64,000 bases of DNA from an uncultured Lachnospiraceae bacterium (GCA_947626365.1 CANQRW010000003.1:46161-110160); one strand, 5' to 3'; counted from the first letter of the stretch, positions 34,629-44,282 are shown. Notes: generated by a model not told the origin, from the sequence alone. Numbers and translations are program-made.

Positions 34629-35357
34629 CTATTCGTCCCAGTTATGATAAACCGCCTGGACGTCGTCATCCTCGTCCAGAATATCCAGGATACGGGTCAT
34701 CTTCTTGATAGCCTCCTCGTCGGTCAGCTCCACCCAGTTCTGGGGAATCATGGTGACCTCCGCCTCCAGCATGGGAATCCCTGCCGCCTCCATGGCTTCG
34801 CGGACGGCGCTGAAATCCTCGGGAGAGGTGTAAATCTCGTAGCTTTCATCCTCCTCGGCGAAATCCTCCGCGCCGGCGTCCAGAGCCGCCATCATCAATT
34901 CGTCGGCATCCATCTCGCACTCTTCCTTGTCAACGATGATCTGGCCCTTTTGGTCAAACAGGTAGGACACGCTTCCCTGCGCGCCTACATTGCCGCCGCC
35001 TTTGGTAAACGCCGCGCGGACATTGGCCGCCGTACGGTTCTTGTTATCCGTCAGCGTATCCACGATGATCGCCACGCCGCTGGGACCGTAGCCTTCATAA
35101 GTCAGTCTCTCGTAATTGACGGAACCGGCGTCGCCTGCCGCCTTCTTGATTCCCCGGTCAATGGTATCGTTGGGCATGTTGTTGGCCTTGGCCTTGGCAA
35201 TCACATCACGAAGCTTGCTGTTGTTGGCCGGGTCTGCCCCGCCCTCCTTCACGGCAACGGCAATCTCACGGCCGATGACGGTAAATATCTTGCCTCTGGC
35301 AGCGTCGTTCTTCTCCTTCTTACGCTTAATATTGGAAAATTTGGAATGTCCTGACAT
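34629..35357 (-). CDS. yebC: YebC/PmpR-family protein
   Basis: A 242-residue YebC-family protein starting [18 protein letters not shown], the family hallmark (usually HSKWxNIKxRK). [19 protein letters not shown] and [14 protein letters not shown] follow, as in family members. YebC proteins were long called transcriptional regulators; recent work links them to rescue of ribosomes stalled at proline-rich motifs. Acidic C-terminus. It lies downstream of recN with an 80-base gap and has its own terminator. Confidence 0.93.
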   Translation of the reverse strand: MSGHSKFSNIKRKKEKNDAARGKIFTVIGREIAVAVKEGGADPANNSKLRDVIAKAKANNMPNDTIDRGIKKAAGDAGSVNYERLTYEGYGPSGVAIIVDTLTDNKNRTAANVRAAFTKGGGNVGAQGSVSYLFDQKGQIIVDKEECEMDADELMMAALDAGAEDFAEEDESYEIYTSPEDFSAVREAMEAAGIPMLEAEVTMIPQNWVELTDEEAIKKMTRILDILDEDDDVQAVYHNWDE

Positions 35358-35437
35358 GTAATAACTCTCCTTTTCTTTCTGCTCTCATCCTCTTTTTCGG
35401 ATTTCTCCTGTCATATCGGTATTATCTTAACACTGAT

Positions 35438-37111
35438 TCAGCCGTCTGGCAAGGATTTTCTCGCCTTCGCCAGCGCCTTCATCTCCCGGGCATTGTCGTA
35501 TACCGACCGGGTGATCCGGGCGCCGCCCAGCAGTCTGGCCAGTTCCTCCACCATCTGTTCCTCTCCAAGCTGCCGGATCCGGGTGGTGGTCATTCCGTCC
35601 TCCGCCGCCTTGGCAATCTCAAAATGCCGGTCAGCCATGGCCGCGATCTGAGGCAGATGGGTGATGCAGATTACCTGATGCTTTTCTGCAATGTGATTCA
35701 GCTTCTCCGCCACCATCTGGGCCGTCCGGCCGCTGATCCCCGAATCGATCTCATCGAAAATCAGAGTGGGAATATCGTCGGTATCAGCCAGCACCGACTT
35801 GATCGCCAGCATAATCCTGGACAATTCACCGCCGGAAGCCACATTCCCCAGCGGGCGCATGGGAAGTCCGGGATTGGTGGAAATCAAAAACTCCGCTTCA
35901 TCATATCCTCCAGCCGTATAATGAGGCAGCCTTGTAAATTCCATAGTGAACTGCACATCTATAAAATTCAGATCCTCCAGCGCCTGGCGGATTCCTCCGG
36001 TGAGAACCTGAGCCGCCTCTTTGCGGATCTCCGACAGCTGTCCACAGAGATGTTCCAGTTCTCCCTCACGTTTTGACAGTTCCTGTTCCAGCTTCTCCTT
36101 CACCAGCTCATAATTCTCCAGCTCATCCAGCCGGTTTTTCTTCTCCTCAAGCTTCCGAAGGATCTCTTCCACAGAATTGCCGTATTTCGCCTGAAGATTG
36201 TGAATCTGGTCCAGACGATTCTCCGTCTGCCCCAGTCTCTCCTCGTCAAAGGAAAAGGAATCCATGTAGGAATTGATATCATGAAGAACATCGCTTAAAA
36301 TGGATTCCGCATCTGTCAGCTGGTCCCGGATTCCCGCAAGTTCGCCGTCGTACTCCGCCGCCTGGCTTACCTGGCGCAGGGCCTGGCCGATCTGCTCCCC
36401 ATCTATGGCCTGATAGGCACCGGACAGATTTTCCATGATTTTCCGGGCATTCCGAAGACGCCTGCACTCCGCGGTCAGTTCTTCCTCTTCGCCTTCCCGG
36501 AGTTTCGCCCCCTCAATCTCCTGAATCTCATATCTCAGAAAATCCGCTTCCCGAAGCCTGGCCTCCCCGTTCAGATTCATCCCTTTCAGCTTCTCCGACA
36601 CCTCTTCATAGGCATAATAAGCCCGGGCAATATTCTCCTTTACAGGGTGAGTCTTGGATTTGGCATAGGAATCCAGAATCTGAAGATGTTTCGATTTATA
36701 CAGCAGAGACTGATGCTCATGCTGTCCGTGAATGTCCATGAGGCAGCCGGTAATCTCCCGAAGGCGCCCGGCTGTCACCGTCTCGTCATTGACTTTGCTG
36801 ACGCTTCTGCCGGGGGTGATCCGCCTTGAGATGATCAGCATGCCGTCTTCCGGCAGTTCTACGTCAAGCTCCTCAAGAGCTTTCCTCTTCTCAGGCTCTT
36901 CCACAGCAAAAATCAGTTCCACATAGGCCGAATCGGCGCCCTGGCGGATGATATCCTTTGACGTCTTCCCGCCCAGGGCCATATTCACCGACCCGATGAT
37001 AATTGATTTTCCCGCCCCGGTCTCGCCGGTCAGGATATTCAGGCCCTCTGAAAAGTTCACTTCCGCCTTCTCGATAAGGGCCAGATTTTTCACCCGCAAA
37101 TCAAGCAGCAT
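35438..37111 (-). CDS. recN: DNA repair protein RecN
   Basis: A 557-residue SMC-like ATPase that acts at DNA double-strand breaks. Walker A GETGAGKS is near residues 30-37; a long central coiled coil occupies about 150-370. The ABC signature NVASGGELSRIMLAIK and Walker B LIFDEIDSGISG are near the C-terminus. Last gene of the conserved asp23-to-recN operon. In bacilli and many clostridia spoIVB and spo0A follow recN; here yebC does. Confidence 0.95.
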   Translation of the reverse strand: MLLDLRVKNLALIEKAEVNFSEGLNILTGETGAGKSIIIGSVNMALGGKTSKDIIRQGADSAYVELIFAVEEPEKRKALEELDVELPEDGMLIISRRITPGRSVSKVNDETVTAGRLREITGCLMDIHGQHEHQSLLYKSKHLQILDSYAKSKTHPVKENIARAYYAYEEVSEKLKGMNLNGEARLREADFLRYEIQEIEGAKLREGEEEELTAECRRLRNARKIMENLSGAYQAIDGEQIGQALRQVSQAAEYDGELAGIRDQLTDAESILSDVLHDINSYMDSFSFDEERLGQTENRLDQIHNLQAKYGNSVEEILRKLEEKKNRLDELENYELVKEKLEQELSKREGELEHLCGQLSEIRKEAAQVLTGGIRQALEDLNFIDVQFTMEFTRLPHYTAGGYDEAEFLISTNPGLPMRPLGNVASGGELSRIMLAIKSVLADTDDIPTLIFDEIDSGISGRTAQMVAEKLNHIAEKHQVICITHLPQIAAMADRHFEIAKAAEDGMTTTRIRQLGEEQMVEELARLLGGARITRSVYDNAREMKALAKARKSLPDG

Positions 37112-37167
37112 ACAAACCTCCTTCAGGTTCTGCTGCGGGACAGGCCGGCCCCTCCGGGAACCGGCCT

Positions 37168-37620
37168 TTATCCCGCCATTACCTTTCGTATTTTATCCAT
37201 CACAAGAATGGTATCGTCTACACTTCGCACAGCGCACATGATTGTGTCGTCGCCGGCTATGCAGCCTACAATCTCATAGAAATGAATGGCATCCAGGGCT
37301 GCTGCCACCGCCATGGCCATACCGGATACCGTCTTGATCACCAGAATGTTCTGCGCCATATCCATGGACACAAAACCGTCCCGCAGAATACGGATATATT
37401 TGTCATTCAGATTCTCCTGAGCGTGAAGAACCGTATATCTCTGCCGCCCGTTCTCCATCTGAACCTTGGACAGCTTCAGTTCCCGGATATCCCGGGATAC
37501 GGTGGCCTGGGTCACCTGGAATCCGGCCTTGTTCAGATACTCTGCCAGTTCTTCCTGGGTCTCGATGTCGTACTTCCCGATCAGTTCTACGATCTTGCTG
37601 TGTCTCTCTACTTTCACCAT
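37168..37620 (-). CDS. argR: Arginine repressor ArgR/AhrC
   Basis: A 150-residue ArgR. The N-terminal winged helix has ETQEELAEYLNKAGFQVTQ, then ATVSRDIRELKL. The C-terminal hexamerisation and arginine-binding domain has GMAMAVAAALDAI and GCIAGDDTIMCAVRS. It represses arginine synthesis genes and in bacilli activates arginine catabolism. ATG at 37620 has AGGAGG close upstream; the longer frame is the nadK-argR junction. Position between nadK and recN is conserved in Firmicutes. Confidence 0.95.
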   Translation of the reverse strand: MVKVERHSKIVELIGKYDIETQEELAEYLNKAGFQVTQATVSRDIRELKLSKVQMENGRQRYTVLHAQENLNDKYIRILRDGFVSMDMAQNILVIKTVSGMAMAVAAALDAIHFYEIVGCIAGDDTIMCAVRSVDDTILVMDKIRKVMAG

Positions 37621-37651
37621 TACCCCTCCTGCTTTCTCATCATCCTGTATA

Positions 37652-38497
37652 TTAGACTCCCGCCAGCTTGCTGCGAAGATTGTCCACAAATGACACTTCC
37701 TTCAGCTTCACCAAAACAGCCTCAACCTGGGACCGCTGTACCTTCAGGACATCGCCTGCCTCCATGGGAACCGCCGTATCTCCGTCAAACACTGCCAGCT
37801 GCTCCTGGCCCATCATCTCAATCTCAATGGTATCCTCTGCCGAGAAGACGATGCTTCGCCCTGTCAGCTCATGAGGGCAGATGGGCGTCAGTATGGTCAT
37901 GCGGGCGGACGGTGCCACTATGGGGCCGCCCGCCGACAGATTGTAGGCGGTAGAGCCCGTAGGCGTGGCAATGATCATTCCGTCTGCCTTGTACTTTGTC
38001 AGAGGCTCCCCATTGACAAGCACCTTCATCTCCAAAATCTTAGGCATCTCCCGCCGGGTAATCAGGATCTCATTCAGAGCCAGATCCTCCTTAATCAGTT
38101 CCCCCCGGCGGTACACGGCCCCGTGAAGCATCATACGCTTCTCCAGCTGGAACTGCCCGGCAATGAGATCGTCAAGCATCCGGGTAACCTCTCCATCCTC
38201 CTGATAACCTACCTGCGTCAGATAGCCCAGGTTTCCCATGTTGACACCGATCAGAGGAATCTGCCTTCCGCACAGATCTCTGGCTGCCCGGATCAAAGTG
38301 CCGTCGCCTCCCAGCGTGATCACACACTCCGTGTTCTCCGGCACCTGGGAGGGCAGCGTATGGGCCAGAGAAATACCGGTTTCCCCGCCACGGACCGCAC
38401 AGACGCAGCCCCTGGCCGTCAGATACGTCTCAATGATCCCGGCCATTTCTTTCGTCCCCGCCTTATAGGGATTCCAGATCAGATAAAAATGTTTCAT
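37652..38497 (-). CDS. nadK: NAD kinase
   Basis: A 281-residue NAD kinase making NADP. CVITLGGDGTLIRAAR (about 59-74) contains the GGDG phosphate-donor motif. LNEILITR and GMIIATPTGSTAYNLSAGGP are the NAD-binding segments. Typical length. It lies between tlyA and argR in the conserved operon. Confidence 0.95.
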   Translation of the reverse strand: MKHFYLIWNPYKAGTKEMAGIIETYLTARGCVCAVRGGETGISLAHTLPSQVPENTECVITLGGDGTLIRAARDLCGRQIPLIGVNMGNLGYLTQVGYQEDGEVTRMLDDLIAGQFQLEKRMMLHGAVYRRGELIKEDLALNEILITRREMPKILEMKVLVNGEPLTKYKADGMIIATPTGSTAYNLSAGGPIVAPSARMTILTPICPHELTGRSIVFSAEDTIEIEMMGQEQLAVFDGDTAVPMEAGDVLKVQRSQVEAVLVKLKEVSFVDNLRSKLAGV

Positions 38498-38512
38498 AGA
38501 TATTTCAGGCTC

Positions 38513-39313
38513 CTACAAATTATTATGTGCTTCCTCCACCACAGCAGCCGGACAGACTGAAAGGGCCGCATGGCCTTCCGGCTTTTCCTTTTTCAGGTAC
38601 AGCAGATACTCGATGTTGCCTTCCGGTCCCTTGATCGGCGAATAGTCCAGATTCAGCACTTCAAATCCGATGCTCCGGGCGTAGGAGATCACCATCTCAA
38701 TGACTTCCAGGTGCGTACTCTTCTCCCGGACCACGCCCTTCTTGCCCACCTTCTCCCGACCGGCCTCAAACTGCGGCTTGATCAGGCAGACCACCCTGCC
38801 GTCCTCTGTGAGAAGCTCCTTCACCGGTCCCAGAACCTTGGTCAGGGAGATAAACGACACATCGATGGAAGCAAACCGGATCCGGTCGGAGATGTCTTCC
38901 GGCGTCACATAGCGGATATTGGTCTTCTCCATACAGACTACCCGCTCATCTTCACGCAGCTTCCAGTCCAGCTGGCCCCTGCCCACATCCACAGCGTAAA
39001 CCTTCGCCGCGCCGTTCTGAAGCATGCAGTCCGTAAATCCTCCTGTCGAGGCTCCTACGTCCATGCAGATCTTCCCGGCCACAGTCACGCCGAATACGTC
39101 TATGGCTTTCTCCAGCTTCAGTCCGCCCCGGCTCACATATGGAAGGGTATTCCCTCTCACTTCGATGTTCGCCGTGTCCTCAAAAGCAGTCCCGGCCTTA
39201 TCTTCCTTCTGTCCGTCCACATAGACGATGCCGGACATGATAATCGCCTTGGCCTTCTCCCTGGAAGGAGCCAGCCCCCGGTTCACAAGAAGCACGTCCA
39301 GACGTTCTCTCAT
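38513..39313 (-). CDS. tlyA: TlyA-family rRNA 2'-O-methyltransferase/hemolysin A
   Basis: A 266-residue protein with an N-terminal S4 RNA-binding domain (RLDVLLVNRGLAPSREKA) and an FtsJ-like methyltransferase domain. The SAM site is DVGASTGGFTDCMLQNGA, followed by YAVDVGRGQL. It probably methylates rRNA. It starts one base before the dxs stop. Conserved operon position between dxs and nadK. Confidence 0.93.
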   Translation of the reverse strand: MRERLDVLLVNRGLAPSREKAKAIIMSGIVYVDGQKEDKAGTAFEDTANIEVRGNTLPYVSRGGLKLEKAIDVFGVTVAGKICMDVGASTGGFTDCMLQNGAAKVYAVDVGRGQLDWKLREDERVVCMEKTNIRYVTPEDISDRIRFASIDVSFISLTKVLGPVKELLTEDGRVVCLIKPQFEAGREKVGKKGVVREKSTHLEVIEMVISYARSIGFEVLNLDYSPIKGPEGNIEYLLYLKKEKPEGHAALSVCPAAVVEEAHNNL

Positions 39314-39314
39314 A

Positions 39315-41252
39315 TCATTCCTCCTGCTCCGTCAGATTCAGCTCCCTCTTCATCCGCTCCATGATGGAATCGCTGTCGATTCCCAGCATCTCGCGCAGTT
39401 TGGATACATTGCCGTGCTCCACATAGGCGTCCGGCAGCGCCACATTCAGCACCCGGACACTCGGATAATTCTTCTGTATGTGGGCCGTCACCTGAAGGCC
39501 GAAGCCTCCCTGAAGAACATTCTCCTCCAGAGTCACCAGACAATCATGAGAGGCGGCCAGCCGGTCCACAAGTCCCAGGTCGATGGGCTTGATGAACCGT
39601 CCGTTTGCCAGTGTAACCTTGTAACCTTCCATTTTCAATTTATTGCGAATGTGCTCCGCGGTACTCACCATACTTCCCACGGCAAGCAGCGCAATGCGAG
39701 GTTTTATGCCGTTTTCTGGCTCAGCTGGTTTCTCCCCGCACCCATCTGCGGCACTCTCGTAACCTTCATCAAACAATATCTCTCCCTTGCCGTATTCTAC
39801 GGGAGAATCAAATTCTTTCAGTCCCCGGTAGGCCATCCCTCTGGGGTAGCGGACCGCGATAGGTCCGTCAAAGCCTGCGGCAAACTGCAGGTCCCGCTGC
39901 AGTTCCCACAGATTCTTAGGCGCCAGAACGCTCATGTTGGGAATGGACGTCAGATAGGACAGGTCGAAGATTCCCTGATGGGTCTCCCCGTCGCTTCCCA
40001 CCAGTCCGGCCCGGTCTATGGCAAACACCACCGGCAGATTCTGAATGCACACGTCATGAAGAATCTGATCGTATCCTCTCTGAAGAAAAGACGAATACAC
40101 CGCCACCACCGGCTTCAGTCCCGCCGCCGCCATACCTGCCGCGCTGGTCACCGCATGCTGCTCAGCAATACCCACGTCAAAGAAACGGTCAGGATACATT
40201 TTCTTAAAACGGTTCAGGCCCGTCCCATCGGGCATGGCAGCCGTCACAGCCACTATCCGTTCATCCGTTTCCGCCAGACGGCACAGTTCCTTGGAAAATA
40301 CGTCCGTATACGCCGGATAGCGCTTTTTCACTTTCGGCTGCCCGGTCTCTATATCAAAGGGTTCCACGCCGTGGAACCTGGCCGGGTTCTTCTCGGCCGG
40401 ACCGTATCCCTTTCCTTTCTGGGTGATCACATGGACCAGCACCGCGTGATCCAGCTTCTTCGCCTCCCGCAGCACCTTTCGAAGCTGCCGCAGATCGTGA
40501 CCGTCCACCGGTCCCAGATAGGTGATTCCCATATCCTCAAAAAACATGCCCGGGATCAGCAGCTGCTTGATTCCCTGCTTGGTGCGCCGGATCTTGTCCA
40601 CCAGCTTGGAGCCTACGCCGGGAATCCTTTCCAGAATCTCCGTCACGCTTTCCTTCAGGTCATTGTAGCCCTCCCCGGTCCGGATTCCGCTCAGGTATCT
40701 GGAGATACCACCCACGTTTTCCGAGATGGACATCTCATTGTCATTGAGAACGATAATAAAATTCTTCTCCAGGCGGGCCGCGTTGTTCAGAGCCTCATAG
40801 GCCATGCCGCCGGTCAGGGCGCCATCTCCGATGACAGACACCACGCTGTAATCCTCGCCCTTCAGATCTCTGGCCACAGCCATGCCAAGGCCGGCGGAAA
40901 TGGAGGTGGAACTGTGCCCCGTATTGAACGCGTCACAGGGACTTTCCTTGGTCTTGGGGAATCCGCTGATCCCGCCAAGCTGGCGCAGATCGTCAAAGGC
41001 ATCCTTCCGCCCGCTGAGTATCTTGTGGGTGTAGGACTGGTGCCCCACATCCCAGATAATCTTATCCTTCGGCAAATCGAAAGTCAGAAACATGGCCATG
41101 GTAAGTTCCACCACGCCAAGATTGGAGGCCAGATGACCTCCTCTTACGCTGGTCTTCTCGATCAGGAATTCCCGGATCTCCGCTGCCAGTTCCGTCAGTT
41201 CTTCTTTGCTCAGAGCCTTGATATCCTGAGGCCCGTTTATCTTTTCCAGCAT
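39315..41252 (-). CDS. dxs: 1-deoxy-D-xylulose-5-phosphate synthase
   Basis: A 645-residue thiamine-diphosphate enzyme: first step of the MEP isoprenoid pathway, joining pyruvate and glyceraldehyde 3-phosphate. The ThDP-binding motif is VIGDGALTGGMAYEALNNA. The catalytic Glu is in VGIAEQHAVTSAAG, and the C-terminal domain has LEENVLQGGFG. Slightly longer than usual because of a ~25-residue insertion near residues 480-505 (DEGYESAADGCGEKPAEPEN). Lies between ispA and tlyA. Confidence 0.95.
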   Translation of the reverse strand: MLEKINGPQDIKALSKEELTELAAEIREFLIEKTSVRGGHLASNLGVVELTMAMFLTFDLPKDKIIWDVGHQSYTHKILSGRKDAFDDLRQLGGISGFPKTKESPCDAFNTGHSSTSISAGLGMAVARDLKGEDYSVVSVIGDGALTGGMAYEALNNAARLEKNFIIVLNDNEMSISENVGGISRYLSGIRTGEGYNDLKESVTEILERIPGVGSKLVDKIRRTKQGIKQLLIPGMFFEDMGITYLGPVDGHDLRQLRKVLREAKKLDHAVLVHVITQKGKGYGPAEKNPARFHGVEPFDIETGQPKVKKRYPAYTDVFSKELCRLAETDERIVAVTAAMPDGTGLNRFKKMYPDRFFDVGIAEQHAVTSAAGMAAAGLKPVVAVYSSFLQRGYDQILHDVCIQNLPVVFAIDRAGLVGSDGETHQGIFDLSYLTSIPNMSVLAPKNLWELQRDLQFAAGFDGPIAVRYPRGMAYRGLKEFDSPVEYGKGEILFDEGYESAADGCGEKPAEPENGIKPRIALLAVGSMVSTAEHIRNKLKMEGYKVTLANGRFIKPIDLGLVDRLAASHDCLVTLEENVLQGGFGLQVTAHIQKNYPSVRVLNVALPDAYVEHGNVSKLREMLGIDSDSIMERMKRELNLTEQEE

Positions 41253-41264
41253 GAAAATCTTCCT

Positions 41265-42236
41265 TTATTTTTCCCTCGTAATCAGCATCAGGATCAGCTG
41301 CCTGACGATCTCATGATCCCCGGGCAGTCCCTCCAGTATGTCGATCGCCTCTTGGGACAGGGCGGCCACGTCTTTTCTGGCCTGCTCCATACCGTAAAGG
41401 CTCACATAGGTAGTCTTCTGATTTCTCTCATCGCTGAGCACCGGCTTGCCCAGCACTTCCTGGCTGCTGGTCAGATCCAGAATATCATCCTGAATCTGAA
41501 ACGCCTTGCCCACGCAGGCCGCCATACGTTCCACTGTCCGGACCTGTTCCTCGTCGGCGCCGGCCAGAATCGCCCCGATCATCATAGGCGCTTCCAGAAG
41601 GGCTCCCGTCTTCAGCCGGTAGATGAAATCCAGCTGCTCCCGGCTCAGGGGCTTCCCGGTCAGCTCCACATCCGCCGTCTGGCCGCCAATCATGCCGTAG
41701 ATGCCGGATTTCTCCGCCAGAAGCCCTATGCATCGGGCCACGGCCGCCTGCCGAAATCCGGCCTCTTTCTGCCCCTGGGGCAGCGCGGAAGCCGCGCTTT
41801 GGCCCGGAACCGCTGCCGGAATCCCGCTTCCGCTCCTGGCTGCCATGGCAAATGCCTTCGCAGCCGTCTCAAAAGCGTAGATGGCCAGGCCGTCGCCGGC
41901 CAGCACCGCCATATCATATCCGTAGGCCACCCAGGTCGTCGGCCTCCCGCGGCGGTACTCATCATTATCCATACAGGGCAGATCGTCATGGATCAGCGAA
42001 AACGTATGTATCATCTCGATGGCCGCCATAAACGGCTCCACCTCCCGGCCGCGGCCTCCGAACATCCGGTAGATTTCTCTCATGAACAATGGACGCAGCC
42101 GTTTCCCGCCGGCTTTCACGCTGTAATTCATGGCGGACAGCACCGTCTTCTGATGGCCTTCCTCCGCCGGAAGATAGGCCATGATCGTCTCGTCCACTTC
42201 TTTTGTATAGCTGATCAGCCAGTCATTCGCGCTCAT
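41265..42236 (-). CDS. ispA: Farnesyl/geranylgeranyl diphosphate synthase family
   Basis: A 323-residue short-chain polyprenyl diphosphate synthase. First Asp-rich motif D84-D85-xxxx-D90 (HDDLPCMDND), second motif D250-D251-I-L-D254. GGKRLRP is the substrate-binding motif. A Ser/Ala/Pro-rich insertion of about 30 residues (about 134-163) is absent from typical IspA and lies in a loop between helices. Likely makes farnesyl diphosphate for undecaprenyl and other isoprenoids. Overlaps the end of xseB by 14 bases. Confidence 0.92.
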   Translation of the reverse strand: MSANDWLISYTKEVDETIMAYLPAEEGHQKTVLSAMNYSVKAGGKRLRPLFMREIYRMFGGRGREVEPFMAAIEMIHTFSLIHDDLPCMDNDEYRRGRPTTWVAYGYDMAVLAGDGLAIYAFETAAKAFAMAARSGSGIPAAVPGQSAASALPQGQKEAGFRQAAVARCIGLLAEKSGIYGMIGGQTADVELTGKPLSREQLDFIYRLKTGALLEAPMMIGAILAGADEEQVRTVERMAACVGKAFQIQDDILDLTSSQEVLGKPVLSDERNQKTTYVSLYGMEQARKDVAALSQEAIDILEGLPGDHEIVRQLILMLITREK

Positions 42237-42438
42237 CTTCCTGTCCTTCCTCCGCCAGAACCTGTATCTTCTTCTCCACCTGGTCGATTCTGCTATTGCA
42301 GTCCTTCACCATCCGCATGCCCCTCTCATAGAGGGCAAATGTCTCCTCCAGGGAACTGTCCCTGTCCTCCATCTTTTCGATGATGGCCTCAAGCTCTGTC
42401 AGAGCCTCCTCGATGGTCAGCTCTCTCTCTTCCTCCAT
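42223..42438 (-). CDS. xseB: Exodeoxyribonuclease VII small subunit
   Basis: A 71-residue, mainly helical small subunit (LTIEEALTELEAIIEKMEDR, then SSLEETFALYERGMRMV). Together with XseA it degrades single-stranded DNA. ATG 42438 is chosen because AAGGAG lies 9 bases before it and the length fits the family. A GTG at 42489 would add 17 residues and starts within the minisatellite, without a good ribosome site. Confidence 0.9.
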   Translation of the reverse strand: MEEERELTIEEALTELEAIIEKMEDRDSSLEETFALYERGMRMVKDCNSRIDQVEKKIQVLAEEGQEDERE

Positions 42439-42488
42439 ACCTTCTGTCTCCTTTTCAATCACGCCGGCATTTGCGGGCTTGTCCGTCA

Positions 42489-42575
42489 CTTCAGCCTTTC
42501 CGACTTCAGCCTTCCGCCTTCAGCCTTTCCATCTTCAGCCTTCCGTCTTCAGCCTTCCGTCTTCAGCCTTTCTGT
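42489..42575. repeat. Six tandem 14/15-bp repeats at the xseA-xseB junction
   Basis: Plus-strand units CTTCAGCCTTTCCGA (42489), CTTCAGCCTTCCGC (42504), CTTCAGCCTTTCCAT (42518), CTTCAGCCTTCCGT (42533 and 42547) and CTTCAGCCTTTCTGT (42561). The xseA stop codon lies in the fifth unit. The last ~9 XseA residues (KTERLKTEG) are repeat-encoded. Confidence 0.85.
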
Positions 42576-43760
42576 CTTCCGAACGCACGTCTCCACCTGG
42601 CCGTCCGCCAGACGGATACCCAGAATCTGTCCTTCGGTCAGGCCTTCCACAGATTCCACTGCCCTGCCGGCCGAATCCGTCACATAGCCGAAGCCGCCCC
42701 TCAGCCGTTTGAGAGGCGACAGTCCGTCCAGCCTGCTGCCGAGAAGGGCCAGCCGATGCCGCCGGTCTGTCAGCCGCCGGTCCATGATCTGCCGCAGCTC
42801 GTCTTCCATATCGATGAGACGCTGCCGTTTCTCATTCAGCTGCCGTTCCGGGTGATGCATCCGAAGCCGCATGCCGGCCTGCTCCACCTGATATCTCTTC
42901 CGCTCCAGGCTCCGGCCCATGCCCCGCACCAGGGCCTGCCGCAGCACCTGCATCTGCTCCGAAAACTGAGTATAATCAAAGACGGCAAGCTCCGCCGCCG
43001 CCGTAGGCGTCGCCGCCCTCATATCCGCCACATAATCGGATATGGTCACATCCGTCTCATGCCCCACGGCGGAGATCACCGGCGTCCGGCAGTCGAAAAT
43101 CGCCTGGGCCACAATCTCTTCATTGAAAGCCCACAGATCCTCGATGGAGCCGCCTCCGCGGCCTACGATGATCACGTCAAGCCCCATTCTGTCCAGCCTT
43201 TGGATTCCCCGGACGATACTTTCCGCCGCGCCTTCTCCCTGAACCTGTGCCGGGCAGAGGATCAGCTGCACATAGGGATTCCGCCTGGCCGCCGTAGTCT
43301 CAATATCATGGCGGACCGAACCGGTCTCCGAAGTAACGATTCCCACCGTCCTGGCATATTTAGGAATCGGCTGTTTGTACCGGCCGGAAAACAGCCCTCT
43401 GTCCTCCAGTTCGTCCTTCAGCCGCAGGAAACACTCATACAGGTCCCCCGCGCCCTCCCGCTTGATCTCTCTGGCATACAGCTGGTACTTGCCTTCCTTC
43501 GCGTAGACATCGACAGTTCCCGTGACTACCACCTGCTGCCCTTCCTGTAAGTGAAAAGCGAGACCTTTTCTATGGCTTGCGTACATCACCGCAGATAAGG
43601 TCCCTGACTTGTCCTTCAGCGTAAAAAATATATGGCCGGACGTGTGATATTTACAATTCGAGACTTCTCCCCTGACGCTTATGCGGCTGAGAAGAAAATC
43701 CTGAACAAACATATTCTTGATATAGGCATTTACCTGTGCCACCGAATAAATACTGGCCAT
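42549..43760 (-). CDS. xseA: Exodeoxyribonuclease VII large subunit
   Basis: A 403-residue XseA. An N-terminal OB fold (YIKNMFVQDFLLSRISVRGE, then VSNCKYHTSGHIFFTLKD) is followed by the nuclease domain with VGIVTSETGSVRHDI, VIIVGRGGGSIEDLWAFN and ISAVGHETDVTISDYVAD. The coiled-coil segment is near 260-340. The C-terminal tail after LADGQVET is short, basic and encoded by a minisatellite. It sits between nusB and xseB. Confidence 0.95.
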   Translation of the reverse strand: MASIYSVAQVNAYIKNMFVQDFLLSRISVRGEVSNCKYHTSGHIFFTLKDKSGTLSAVMYASHRKGLAFHLQEGQQVVVTGTVDVYAKEGKYQLYAREIKREGAGDLYECFLRLKDELEDRGLFSGRYKQPIPKYARTVGIVTSETGSVRHDIETTAARRNPYVQLILCPAQVQGEGAAESIVRGIQRLDRMGLDVIIVGRGGGSIEDLWAFNEEIVAQAIFDCRTPVISAVGHETDVTISDYVADMRAATPTAAAELAVFDYTQFSEQMQVLRQALVRGMGRSLERKRYQVEQAGMRLRMHHPERQLNEKRQRLIDMEDELRQIMDRRLTDRRHRLALLGSRLDGLSPLKRLRGGFGYVTDSAGRAVESVEGLTEGQILGIRLADGQVETCVRKTERLKTEG

Positions 43761-43777
43761 GCTCTCCTCCGAAGCGG

Positions 43778-44227
43778 CTACCTGGCCACAAGCTTCGCCA
43801 GAACGCCGTTGATAAAGGACGGCGATTCGCTCTGGCCGAACTTCTTGGCCAGTTCTACCGCCTCATTGATGGCCACCTTCTCCGGTATCTGGTCGTCATA
43901 CATCATCTCATAGAGGGCAAGGCGCAGGATGGTCAGTTCCACCTTTCCCATACGCCTGGTCTTCCAGCCTTCCGCCACACGGTCGATCTTCTCATCCAGC
44001 TCCGGAATCCTCTCAGCGACGGCCTCCGCCTTCTGAATCAGATACTGCCTGTCCGCCTCACCCGCCTCAATCCTGTGAAGCAGCACCTCGGTTCCCTCCG
44101 GAGTCGTCTCATCCTCCTCAGGTGCCTCAAAATAGCGCTGAAACTGCTGCTCTGTCTCCTCTGCAGGATAAAAATCCGTACAGAACAGCATCTTGAAGCA
44201 GTGTTCGCGCAACTCCCGCCTGGTCAT
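43778..44227 (-). CDS. nusB: Transcription antitermination factor NusB
   Basis: A 149-residue NusB, an all-helical RNA-binding protein that binds boxA in rRNA leaders with NusE. RRELREHCFKMLFCTDF at the N-terminus and VAINEAVELAKKFGQSESPSF near the C-terminus are the family hallmarks. Between asp23 and xseA, the conserved place. Confidence 0.95.
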   Translation of the reverse strand: MTRRELREHCFKMLFCTDFYPAEETEQQFQRYFEAPEEDETTPEGTEVLLHRIEAGEADRQYLIQKAEAVAERIPELDEKIDRVAEGWKTRRMGKVELTILRLALYEMMYDDQIPEKVAINEAVELAKKFGQSESPSFINGVLAKLVAR

Positions 44228-44254
44228 CTAATGTCCTCTCCTTCTCACGGCAAA

Positions 44255-44282
44255 GGCGCAGACGCCTGACGGCGGCTGCGTC
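44255..44282 (-). terminator. Hairpin between asp23-like gene and nusB
   Basis: GGCGCAGACGCC (44255-44266) and GGCGGCTGCGTC (44271-44282) pair imperfectly around TGAC. On the minus strand it is followed by CTTTGCC, a poor T-run, so partial termination or RNA processing is more likely than a full stop. Confidence 0.35.

Noticed and set aside
39228..42383. A 1,051-codon plus-strand open frame
   Set aside because: It is antisense to dxs and ispA, both certain genes, and its protein is rich in His/Arg/Gln without any recognisable domain.
42489..42575. A CRISPR-like array
   Set aside because: Units are 14 or 15 bp, directly adjacent with no spacers, and no cas genes are present.
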